From Ruminococcus sp. (GTDB lineage: Bacteria > Bacillota > Clostridia > Oscillospirales > Ruminococcaceae): a DNA stretch of 50,105 nt. A model generated the notes under the pieces. The model searched no databases. It was given only the letters and a program-made list of their open reading frames with translations, and had not been told where the DNA came from. The stretch spans positions 1 through 50,105 of the forward strand of contig JAFXXD010000017.1 in NCBI GenBank assembly GCA_017542475.1, written 5' to 3'. Below are positions 1-6,589 of this stretch, piece after piece (positions within the stretch are counted from its first letter, which is position 1; the number at the start of each line of letters is the position of its first letter). The position numbers were made by a program, and so were the translations under genes.

Positions 1-192
1 TGTAGGGACGACCTACAGCCTGCATATAGCATTGCCTGCCAAATCATAGATTTGGGGCACTGCTTAATCGGTCGTCCGCAAATAATCTGTACCAATTACC
101 GTTAACTTTAATACGGACGCGCAATGCGCGTCCCTACATCGGTCGATTGAACGTATTCGTGTAGGGGCGGGCGGATGATATCCGCCCCTGCA
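1..192. repeat. Cluster of three short hairpin repeats (TGTAGGG family)
   Basis: Three units of an intergenic hairpin family. At 1-80, arms GGGACGACC (5-13) and GGTCGTCC (70-77) enclose about 56 nt. At 114-138, CGGACGCGC pairs with GCGCGTCC and the unit ends in CTACA. At 160-192, GGGCGGAT pairs with ATCCGCCC. The outer edge TGTAGGG or its complement is constant while the stem varies and stays self-complementary. The same family recurs at 21.4, 22.3, 30.6-30.8, 32.1, 40.8 and 41.2 kb. Confidence 0.8.
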
Positions 193-223
193 TTCAATCT
201 CACTTTACCACTTTACTGCGTTC

Positions 224-396
224 AAGATATCAAGATATCAACATATTATTGATTGGTAAGGCTCGCGGGAAAAGACCCGCGGTCTGTACAGGTAAACGAG
301 CTTGCGAGTGACCGCGTGAACCGCCTGCGCAGGCTCCGCGCCGAGTGACCGCGTGAATCGCCTTCGCGGACACCGCGCCAAGATATCAAGATATCA
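224..396. repeat. Intergenic direct repeats
   Basis: The 17-mer AAGATATCAAGATATCA is present at 224-240 and again at 380-396. Between them lie two adjacent 37-bp copies (306-342 and 343-379) that match at 32 of 37 positions and begin GAGTGACCGCGTGAA. A GC hairpin (CGCGGG/CCCGCG) lies near 264-282. I see no credible gene here. Confidence 0.7.
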
Positions 397-422
397 TCTG
401 TGTGGACATAATATCTTGACGC

Positions 423-456
423 AAAAAAGGGATAATGTAAAAGCACATCATCCCTT
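423..456 (-). terminator. Rho-independent terminator of the ABC transporter operon
   Basis: On the minus strand, a 12-bp stem (427-438 with 445-456, one mismatch) is followed by a run of six T. It overlaps the stop codon of the permease gene. Confidence 0.8.
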
Positions 457-1375
457 ATCTTTTCCACCTCAGCAGGTGGTTCTGCAGTTTGTTGAACAGG
501 AAGGTCACGGCGATGACAACTATGCCGATGACGAGGAGTCCTGTTATCGTGCGGGTGTAGTCTCCGAAGTCGGAGTAATACTTCACGTAGTAGCCCATTC
601 CGTCGCGGGCGCCTATCATCTCAGCCGATGTGAGGAGTATGAACGACACGCTCAGTCCCTGATTGCAGCCGAGGAATATCTGCTGCAATGACGCAGGCAG
701 TATCACGCGGAACAGCATTTCGGGCTTGCTGACGTTGAGCACCTTTGCCGAGTCGATTATCTTCTTGTCCACGCCGAGCACACCGCTCATCGTACCTGCA
801 AACACAGGCCAGAAGGTCGCGAGGAAGATAACGAACACCGACACCGACTTGAAGGTCGGGAGGAGCGCGATACCGTAGGGGATATACACTATCGGAGGTA
901 TCGAGCTGAAAAACTTGGTTATGTAGGTCGCGGCACTGCCTATGCGTGCGCTCCAGCCGATGAAAAGTCCGAGCGGAACAGCCACGATGACAGCTATCAG
1001 GAAGCCCTTTATCGTCGTACCGAGCGAGCTCTCGATGTTGGTGACTATCGTCGCCTTGTCCTCCGCGAACTGGTGTATCACCTTCCCGGGAGCGGGGAAG
1101 AGCAGGTCGTTGAGGATATTGAACTTCGCAGTTGCGAGCGACCATATCCCGAGCACAACGAATATGAAGCCTGCGATGTCCACCACAAGCTTCAGGCTTT
1201 CCTCCTTCTTGACGAAGGACGATATGATGAGCACCACAGCCTCAGCCGCCACGGCAAACGCTATGAGCGAGCCCGTGTACACGTCCTTGGTGGACTTGTC
1301 GGGCAGGAGCTGTATCAGCAGCAGTGCGATGAAGAGCAGATGTACCACTCTGAGGTAACGCTTTCCGATCGTCAC
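455..1375 (-). CDS. ABC transporter permease, SsuC/TauC type
   Basis: Inner-membrane channel subunit of an importer of the nitrate/sulfonate/taurine family (BPD_transp_1 fold), 306 residues, the usual length. Several hydrophobic helices are visible. The cytoplasmic EAA loop lies around IIDSAKVLNVSKPEMLFRV and would contact the ATPase encoded just upstream. It starts at GTG (1375) behind GAGG, overlapping the ATPase stop, so the genes are probably translationally coupled. Third and last gene of the operon, followed by a terminator. The substrate cannot be read from the sequence: sulfonates are the family default, while the cysteine-rich binding protein and the divergent cysteine desulfurase fit a sulfur-related substrate only by inference. 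Confidence 0.88.
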   Translation of the reverse strand: MTIGKRYLRVVHLLFIALLLIQLLPDKSTKDVYTGSLIAFAVAAEAVVLIISSFVKKEESLKLVVDIAGFIFVVLGIWSLATAKFNILNDLLFPAPGKVIHQFAEDKATIVTNIESSLGTTIKGFLIAVIVAVPLGLFIGWSARIGSAATYITKFFSSIPPIVYIPYGIALLPTFKSVSVFVIFLATFWPVFAGTMSGVLGVDKKIIDSAKVLNVSKPEMLFRVILPASLQQIFLGCNQGLSVSFILLTSAEMIGARDGMGYYVKYYSDFGDYTRTITGLLVIGIVVIAVTFLFNKLQNHLLRWKR

Positions 1376-2190
1376 AGTACCACCTCATCTCCGCCGATAC
1401 GCTCGGCAATGTCTGTATTGAGGAGGGAGAGAAGTCTGTTGCGGAATCTGCCGTACTCCTGCGTACCCACGAGCTCTGCGCGGTTTCTCGGGCGCTCAAA
1501 CGGAACGTTTACCACCTCATTCACCGTGCCGGGGTGAGCCGTGAGGACAACTATCTTATCCGAGAGCAGTATAGCCTCGTCAATGTCGTGGGTAACGAAA
1601 ACAACGGTCTTGCGCTCCTCGGAGCCGTCGCCCTCCCAGAGCGAGAGCAGGAGCTCCTGAAGGATAATGCGGTTCTTGGGGTCTATCGCGCTGAAGGGCT
1701 CATCCATAAGGAGTATCTCCGTGTCCATAGCGAGAGCCCTTGCGATAGCCGCACGCTGCTGCATACCGCCCGAGAGCTGCGAGGGGTACTTGCTGCCCGC
1801 ATCGGAAAGTCCCACCTTCGTGAGGAATTCGTCCGCTATCCTCGAACGCTCGCGGCGCTTTATATCGTGGTGAGTCTGCTTTATGCCGAACTCTATGTTC
1901 TTCTTTGTGGTCATCCACGGGAAGAGGGAATAGTGCTGGAAGACCACTCCCCTCTCCGAGCCCGTACCGTGGAGCTCCTTGCCGTCTATCTGCACCGAGC
2001 CGCCTGCGGGGGCGTAAAGCCCCTCAAGCACGCTCAGCAGTGTGGACTTGCCGCAGCCGCTCGCACCGATAACGCTCACGAACTCTCCTCTGCCCACGCC
2101 GAAGGAAACGTCGTGGAGAGCGTTGAAGCTGCGCTTGTTGTCGATGTAGTTGACGGTCAGACCATTTATCTCGATCTTATTCGTAGTCAT
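1372..2190 (-). CDS. ABC transporter ATP-binding protein, SsuB/TauB type
   Basis: ATPase subunit of the importer, 272 residues. Walker A is GASGCGKST, the signature is LSGGMQQR and Walker B is ILLMDEP followed by the D-loop SAID; a switch His follows in FVTHD. All catalytic elements are intact. ATG at 2190 is preferred because AAAGGAG lies 7 nt upstream; a TTG one codon earlier sits too close to it. The start overlaps the end of the binding-protein gene by 14 nt and the stop overlaps the permease start. It powers uptake through the permease encoded next to it. Confidence 0.9.
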   Translation of the reverse strand: MTTNKIEINGLTVNYIDNKRSFNALHDVSFGVGRGEFVSVIGASGCGKSTLLSVLEGLYAPAGGSVQIDGKELHGTGSERGVVFQHYSLFPWMTTKKNIEFGIKQTHHDIKRRERSRIADEFLTKVGLSDAGSKYPSQLSGGMQQRAAIARALAMDTEILLMDEPFSAIDPKNRIILQELLLSLWEGDGSEERKTVVFVTHDIDEAILLSDKIVVLTAHPGTVNEVVNVPFERPRNRAELVGTQEYGRFRNRLLSLLNTDIAERIGGDEVVL

Positions 2191-3364
2191 CAAAATGCTC
2201 CTTTAACGAATCGTATATGTCATCGGAGCCCTCAGCGAGTATGCTGTCGAGCGCCTTCTTGTAGATGTCTGTGTTGTAGTGAGGCTCGATGTCGAAGTCG
2301 TCGGTGTAGCCGAGCTCAACGATAGTCTCCTTCAGTGTGACTGTACCCTTCTTGTCGGGGTCGGGGCTTGAAACGCTGTATCCGCCGTAGACCTCGGTGT
2401 CGATGAAGTCCTCGTCGATGTCGATGTACTTCTTGACGTCCTTGATGGTCTTGTCGTGGTCTGTCTGAGTGAAGTGGTACGCCTTGATGAAAGCACGCTC
2501 TATAGCGGTGTAGGTGTTGGGGTTCTCATCGAGAGCAGCTGTCCTTGCGACCTGACGGCAGCAGGGCTGGTTCTTCAGAGCCTCCTCGTGAGCGCAGTAG
2601 TAAACGACCTTGTAGCCCTGCGACTTAGCGAGCGAAGCATAGGGCGAGTAAACGGAAGCCGCGTCGATGGAGCTGTTGAGAAGAGCAGCATATGCGTCCT
2701 TCTGGCTGTCGAAGTAGACGATGTTGACCTTGTCGTCGCCCTCGCCGATCTCGATGTGCGCATTTTTCAGAAGTATCTGGAGCTCCGCGTCCTGTACGCT
2801 GTTCTTGACTGAGGCGACATTCCTGCCCTTGAGGACCTCCACGCCTGCCTCGTCCTTGTCAGCGAATTCGGACTTTATCACGTAGCCGTGACCGTTCGTC
2901 ATAGCTCCGCCGAAAACGGATATCTCGTGTCCCTGACTCTCGAATGTCAGAGTGGGGACCGAACCGATGAAGGCTACGTCAAGCTTTTCGGATTCAAGTC
3001 CGTTGACGAGCTCAGCCGCGCTCGAGAACTGTGTGAGCGTAACGTTGAGCCCCTCCTCCTTGAAGTAGCCCTCCTCGGACGCTACGAACGCGAGCAGATG
3101 CGCCGTAGAATTGAGATAGCCAATGTTGATGTCTGTCTTTTCGGGCTTGCCGAGAGCCTCAGCCGCGTCATCTCCGCAGCAGTCGGCGGGCTCGGAGCAG
3201 CAGTCGTCCTTGCCTGAGCAGCAGTCCTTGGTCTCGTCCGTGGGGCTCTGCGCGTAGGTAGCAACGCTGTCGCTGCTGTCGGATGTGTTATTGTTGAACG
3301 CGCCGCAGCCTGTGAGCAGCGAAGCAGCCGCGAGTATGGAAATTATCTTAGTCCTGTTATTCAT
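2177..3364 (-). CDS. ABC transporter substrate-binding lipoprotein with Cys-pair-rich tether
   Basis: 395-residue binding protein of the SsuA/TauA/NMT1-like superfamily. The signal peptide ends in the lipobox LLTGC, so it is likely anchored to the outer face of the membrane. The mature domain begins near TDINIGYLNSTAHLLAF, typical of the family. Two oddities: a linker at residues about 47-64 holds three CC pairs in an acidic context (DCCSGKDDCCSEPADCCGD), and a further CC pair occurs in NQPCCRQ. Such clustered cysteines are unusual in an extracellular tether and could bind a metal or exchange thiols; this is inference. First full gene of the operon, preceded by a 20-codon upstream ORF and an operator-like dyad. 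Ligand not determinable. Confidence 0.85.
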   Translation of the reverse strand: MNNRTKIISILAAASLLTGCGAFNNNTSDSSDSVATYAQSPTDETKDCCSGKDDCCSEPADCCGDDAAEALGKPEKTDINIGYLNSTAHLLAFVASEEGYFKEEGLNVTLTQFSSAAELVNGLESEKLDVAFIGSVPTLTFESQGHEISVFGGAMTNGHGYVIKSEFADKDEAGVEVLKGRNVASVKNSVQDAELQILLKNAHIEIGEGDDKVNIVYFDSQKDAYAALLNSSIDAASVYSPYASLAKSQGYKVVYYCAHEEALKNQPCCRQVARTAALDENPNTYTAIERAFIKAYHFTQTDHDKTIKDVKKYIDIDEDFIDTEVYGGYSVSSPDPDKKGTVTLKETIVELGYTDDFDIEPHYNTDIYKKALDSILAEGSDDIYDSLKEHFDDYE

Positions 3365-3399
3365 TTTAAATCAGCCTTTCGTATTTATCAGTAGAGTTT

Positions 3400-3462
3400 T
3401 TATCGTGTGAGTGCGGAACATCGCATTCGTTCCGACCAGCTGATCCTTCTTGTATTTGTCAT
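3400..3462 (-). CDS. Putative 20-residue leader peptide of the ABC operon
   Basis: Small ORF too short for routine gene calls: ATG at 3462 with GGAG 8 nt upstream, TAA at 3400. The product is MTNTRRISWSERMRCSALTR. It lies between the predicted promoter and the binding-protein gene, 35 nt before the latter's start, where a regulatory leader would be expected. It is basic, with one Trp and one Cys. Whether it is translated or controls the operon is unknown. Confidence 0.45.
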   Translation of the reverse strand: MTNTRRISWSERMRCSALTR

Positions 3463-3493
3463 TATCATCACTCCTGTGTTTTTCTATGCTCTA

Positions 3494-3522
3494 ATCATAC
3501 CATACCCGTAGGTATTTGTCCA
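3494..3522 (-). promoter_or_regulatory. Promoter of the ABC operon with internal dyad operator
   Basis: On the minus strand, TGGACA (3517-3522) is separated by 17 nt from TATGAT (3494-3499). The spacer contains the inverted repeat ATACC-CGTA-GGTAT (3502-3515), so a repressor bound there would block RNA polymerase. The regulator is unknown; Rrf2-type proteins are one possibility. Confidence 0.6.
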
Positions 3523-3634
3523 ATACTCATACTCTATGGTGACTTATAGGCACAGGCTATCACCGAAGCCGATATTCCGTGCGTTATTATATAAAGGTAT
3601 AGCTGCGCCGCTTTAACATTTTTCTTCCAAAAGC

Positions 3635-3663
3635 TTGACAAGTGTAAAGTTTAGTGTTATAAT
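3635..3663 (+). promoter_or_regulatory. Sigma-A promoter of the cysteine desulfurase operon
   Basis: Perfect consensus TTGACA (3635-3640), 17-nt spacer, TATAAT (3658-3663). The leader to the start codon is about 40 nt and contains the palindrome GATTAATC near 3678-3685. Confidence 0.85.
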
Positions 3664-3709
3664 ATACAAAGTCGATAGGATTAATCTATATCATACACGG
3701 AGGAATACA

Positions 3710-4900
3710 ATGGAAAAAAGATTCATATATGCCGATAATGCCGCGACTACCGCGGTCTCCGAGGAAGTCCTCGCGGCTATGCTCCCCTACTTCCGCGAGG
3801 GCTACGGCAACGCCTCGAGCATCTATAAGCTCGGACGTGACGCTCAGCGTGCCGTCGAGGACGCGCGTGACAAGGTCGCGAAGGCTCTCGGAGCAGACCC
3901 ACGCGAGATATTCTTCACAAGCTGCGGCTCGGAGTCCGATAACTGGGCGATAAAGGGCACTGCGGAGCTTATGGCAAAGAAGGGCAAGAAGCACATCATC
4001 ACCTCGGTCATCGAGCACCACGCAGTGCTCCACACGACGGAATACCTCGAAAAGCACGGGTATGAGGTGACATACGTACCCGTCAGCGACAAGGGTCTGA
4101 TAGACCCCGAGGACATCAAGAATGCTATCCGCGAGGACACTGCCCTCGTGACGATAATGTACGCGAACAACGAGATAGGCACGATACAGCCCATCGACGA
4201 GATAGCTGCTATATGCCGCGAAAAGAAAGTGCTCTTCCACACGGACGCCGTACAGGCTGTCGGTCACGTTGACATCGACGTCCACAGGCAGGGCATTGAT
4301 ATGCTCTCGCTCTCGGGACACAAAATTCACGCTCAGAAGGGAATCGGCGTGCTCTACGTCCGCAAGGGCATTGCTCTGCCGAATCTGATACACGGCGGCG
4401 GTCAGGAGCGCGGCAGGCGTGCGGGCACGGAAAATGTCCCCGCAATAGTCGGTCTCGGAGTCGCCATTGAAGCCGCCACCCGCGATATCGCGGCGAAAAA
4501 CGCGGTGATAACTCCCCGCAGGAACAGGCTCATAGACGGCATACTGAAGCTCCCCTACACCCGCCTCAACGGCGACAGGGACAAGCGTCTCGCGGGCAAC
4601 CTCAACATCTCTATCGAGGGCATAGAGGGCGAATCACTGCTGCTTATGCTCGATATGAACGGCATATGCGCTTCGTCTGGCTCAGCCTGCACATCGGGCT
4701 CGCTCGACCCGTCACACGTACTGCTCTCGCTCGGACTGGAGCACGCGGTAGCGCACGGCTCGATGAGGCTTTCCATTGAGGAGGATGTAACAGACGAGGA
4801 CATTGACTATATTCTCGAAGTTGTCCCCAAGGTGGTAGAGCGCCTGCGTGCTATGTCACCCGTGTGGGAAAAGATGATGAAGGGTCAGAAATACGAATAA
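3710..4900 (+). CDS. Cysteine desulfurase, NifS/IscS type
   Basis: PLP enzyme that takes sulfur from cysteine as a persulfide for Fe-S cluster assembly, 396 residues. Visible features: N-terminal [11 protein letters not shown]-binding Lys in [11 protein letters not shown], and the active-site loop SSGSACTSG with the catalytic Cys, a long loop typical of the IscS/NifS class. The start at 3710 has GGAGG at the right distance; the frame is open 25 codons further upstream, but that part covers the promoter. The scaffold gene follows after 12 nt, so both form one operon with a consensus promoter. It diverges from the ABC importer, which may supply sulfur (inference). Housekeeping ISC-like pair rather than nitrogen fixation, since no nif genes are present here. 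Confidence 0.93.
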   Translation: MEKRFIYADNAATTAVSEEVLAAMLPYFREGYGNASSIYKLGRDAQRAVEDARDKVAKALGADPREIFFTSCGSESDNWAIKGTAELMAKKGKKHIITSVIEHHAVLHTTEYLEKHGYEVTYVPVSDKGLIDPEDIKNAIREDTALVTIMYANNEIGTIQPIDEIAAICREKKVLFHTDAVQAVGHVDIDVHRQGIDMLSLSGHKIHAQKGIGVLYVRKGIALPNLIHGGGQERGRRAGTENVPAIVGLGVAIEAATRDIAAKNAVITPRRNRLIDGILKLPYTRLNGDRDKRLAGNLNISIEGIEGESLLLMLDMNGICASSGSACTSGSLDPSHVLLSLGLEHAVAHGSMRLSIEEDVTDEDIDYILEVVPKVVERLRAMSPVWEKMMKGQKYE

Positions 4901-4912
4901 AGGAGAATTGCT

Positions 4913-5329
4913 ATGTTATACAGTGAAAAAGTGCTCGACCATTTTTCAAATCCGCGCAATGTCGGTGAGATAGAGGACGCGGACGGAGTCGGTGAGATAG
5001 GCAATGCCAAGTGCGGCGACATTATGAAGATGTACCTGAAAATCGACGACAACATCATTACGGACGCCAAATTCAAGACCTTCGGCTGCGGAGCGGCAGT
5101 CGCAACCTCGTCGATGGCTACCGAGCTCATCAAGGGCAAGTCCATAGACGACGCGCTCAAGCTCACGAATCAGGCGGTGGTAGAGGCTCTCGACGGACTT
5201 CCCGCGGTCAAGATACACTGCTCCGTGCTCGCAGAGCAGGCAGTGCGCTCGGCTCTGTCGGACTACTACACCCGTCAGGGAATTGACCCCGTGCCGATAG
5301 TCGGCGAGATAAAGGAGCCCGAGGAATAA
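4913..5329 (+). CDS. Fe-S cluster scaffold protein, IscU/NifU N-terminal type
   Basis: 138-residue scaffold on which the desulfurase upstream builds Fe-S clusters. It starts MLYSEKVLDHFSNPRNVG, the hallmark of the family. The three ligand cysteines are in NAKCGD, TFGCGAA and KIHCS. There is no C-terminal NfuA-like or ferredoxin domain, so it is the simple IscU/NifU-N form. AAAGGAG precedes the start. It ends the operon and is followed by a strong terminator. Confidence 0.93.
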   Translation: MLYSEKVLDHFSNPRNVGEIEDADGVGEIGNAKCGDIMKMYLKIDDNIITDAKFKTFGCGAAVATSSMATELIKGKSIDDALKLTNQAVVEALDGLPAVKIHCSVLAEQAVRSALSDYYTRQGIDPVPIVGEIKEPEE

Positions 5330-5345
5330 AGCCCATATACAAAGC

Positions 5346-5376
5346 GCTCCCGATACAGCTGTATCGGGAGCTTTTT
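5346..5376 (+). terminator. Terminator of the nifS-iscU operon
   Basis: Perfect 13-bp inverted repeat GCTCCCGATACAG/CTGTATCGGGAGC without a loop spacer, followed by TTTTT. Confidence 0.88.
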
Positions 5377-5422
5377 CATCAGTCAGCGCTGTTCGTATCA
5401 AGGTATCTGCCTGCACACAGCG

Positions 5423-5452
5423 AAAAAAGGCTCTCCTTATCGGAGAGCCTTT
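5423..5452 (-). terminator. Terminator of scaE
   Basis: On the minus strand, an 11-bp stem (AAAGGCTCTCC at 5426-5436 with 5442-5452) is followed by a T run. It lies 30 nt past the scaE stop codon. Confidence 0.85.
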
Positions 5453-5482
5453 GATTATTCATTAAGAATGGTGACTAATTAA

Positions 5483-6490
5483 TTAGTCTTCCTTCTTTCT
5501 GAGAGCGAATGCTGTAGCAACAGCAGCAGCAAGACCAGCTACTGCAAGAGCAGCACCTGTGCCGGATACACCGGTCTGAGGATTCTTTGTTGTGCCTGTA
5601 GCAGCCTTAGATGTTGTACCTGTACCGCTTGTTGTAGAACCGCTTGTTGTAGAGCCGGTTGCTGTAGAGGATGCAGCAGAAGTTGTAGCAGACGCAGTTG
5701 TTGTAGCCTCAGTTGTTGTAGATTCTGTTGTTGTAGCCTCTGTAGTTGTAGACTCTGTTGTTGTCTCACCACCAGCGATAGCGATGTAAGCATCAACGCT
5801 CTTGTCGATATCAGCAAGTGCGGGGCACTTCTCAACGTCAGCAGCAGCAGCAGCAAAGTTGTTGTTTACTGTTGTGTTGTAGATACCTCTTGTGAATGTG
5901 TAGCCCTGCATAAGCTTGGAAGCCTCTGTATCGTCGCAGCTGCAGAAGAGATCCTCAGCGTTGTCGCTGGATCTGTACATAATGTCGATCGGGAAAACGT
6001 CGCCAGCCTTAGCTGTAGCGGGAACCTTTACTGTGAATGTCCACATAACGCCGTCCTTACCAACGTCCTTAGAACCAGCTGTTGCAGCGAAGAAACCGTT
6101 GTTGCCAGCGATTGTCTTATCGTAAACAGGAACGTCCTTAGCAAGCTTCTTTGTAGCGTCGCCGCCCTCTACGAGGGGATCGCCGCCGTCGTCTACGATC
6201 TCAAGAGTAGAAACGAATACGTGGAAACCTGTAGAAGCATACTTGTCCTCAGCACCCTTAACGTTAAGAGTACACTCAACTTCCTTACCGGCGATGGACT
6301 CGTCGAATACCTTACCGCCGTCAGAACCGTCTACAGAGATGAATACTGTAGGCTTGATCTCGGAAGCGTCGATCTGATCCTGTGAGAAACCGTTTGTCTC
6401 ATCAGCGAATGCAGCCATAGAAGATGCAGAAGCAGCAACTGCTGCGATAGCAAGAGCAGAGAAAGCTCTCTTTAAAGAATTGTTCTTCAT
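5483..6490 (-). CDS. scaE: ScaE: cell-wall-anchored single-cohesin scaffoldin
   Basis: Surface anchor of the cellulosome, 335 residues: signal peptide (1-29), one cohesin (about 44-238), Thr/Ser/Ala-rich stalk (242-300), sorting signal NPQTG (303-307), hydrophobic segment and RKKED tail. The cohesin resembles the R. flavefaciens ScaE cohesin as I know it (KGAEDKYASTGFH, KDGVMWTFTVKVP, AKAGDVFPIDI, KLMQGYTFTRGI), which binds the X-dockerins of ScaB and CttA. The sorting motif is NPQTG rather than LPXTG. Last gene of the sca cluster, after cttA, as in R. flavefaciens. RBS GAAAGGAA precedes the ATG. I infer that it holds both ScaB and CttA at the surface here too. Confidence 0.9.
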   Translation of the reverse strand: MKNNSLKRAFSALAIAAVAASASSMAAFADETNGFSQDQIDASEIKPTVFISVDGSDGGKVFDESIAGKEVECTLNVKGAEDKYASTGFHVFVSTLEIVDDGGDPLVEGGDATKKLAKDVPVYDKTIAGNNGFFAATAGSKDVGKDGVMWTFTVKVPATAKAGDVFPIDIMYRSSDNAEDLFCSCDDTEASKLMQGYTFTRGIYNTTVNNNFAAAAADVEKCPALADIDKSVDAYIAIAGGETTTESTTTEATTTESTTTEATTTASATTSAASSTATGSTTSGSTTSGTGTTSKAATGTTKNPQTGVSGTGAALAVAGLAAAVATAFALRKKED

Positions 6491-6526
6491 TTTGATTATT
6501 CCTTTCAGATAATAATTTTATATGTC

Positions 6527-6553
6527 AGCCCGCCGCCGCTCAGGCGGCAGGCT
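6527..6553 (-). other. GC-rich hairpin in the cttA-scaE intergenic region
   Basis: Stem AGCC-GCCGCC with GGCGGC-GGCT, one mismatch, 5-nt loop, between cttA and scaE. No T run follows on the minus strand, so it may be an mRNA-stability or processing hairpin rather than a full terminator. Confidence 0.55.
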
Positions 6554-6589
6554 TAACAATGCATTGGATTAGATAAATGTGCGGGATAA

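Noticed and set aside
1534-2325. Plus-strand open frame opposite the ABC ATPase gene
   Set aside because: Shadow of a gene with intact Walker motifs on the other strand; its translation has no recognisable domain.
5590-5790. Repeated TTGTTGTAG-like units in the sca genes, looking like a repeat array
   Set aside because: They are Thr codons of the linkers in scaE, cttA, scaB, scaA and scaC, not a CRISPR array: no constant repeat with unique spacers of even length.
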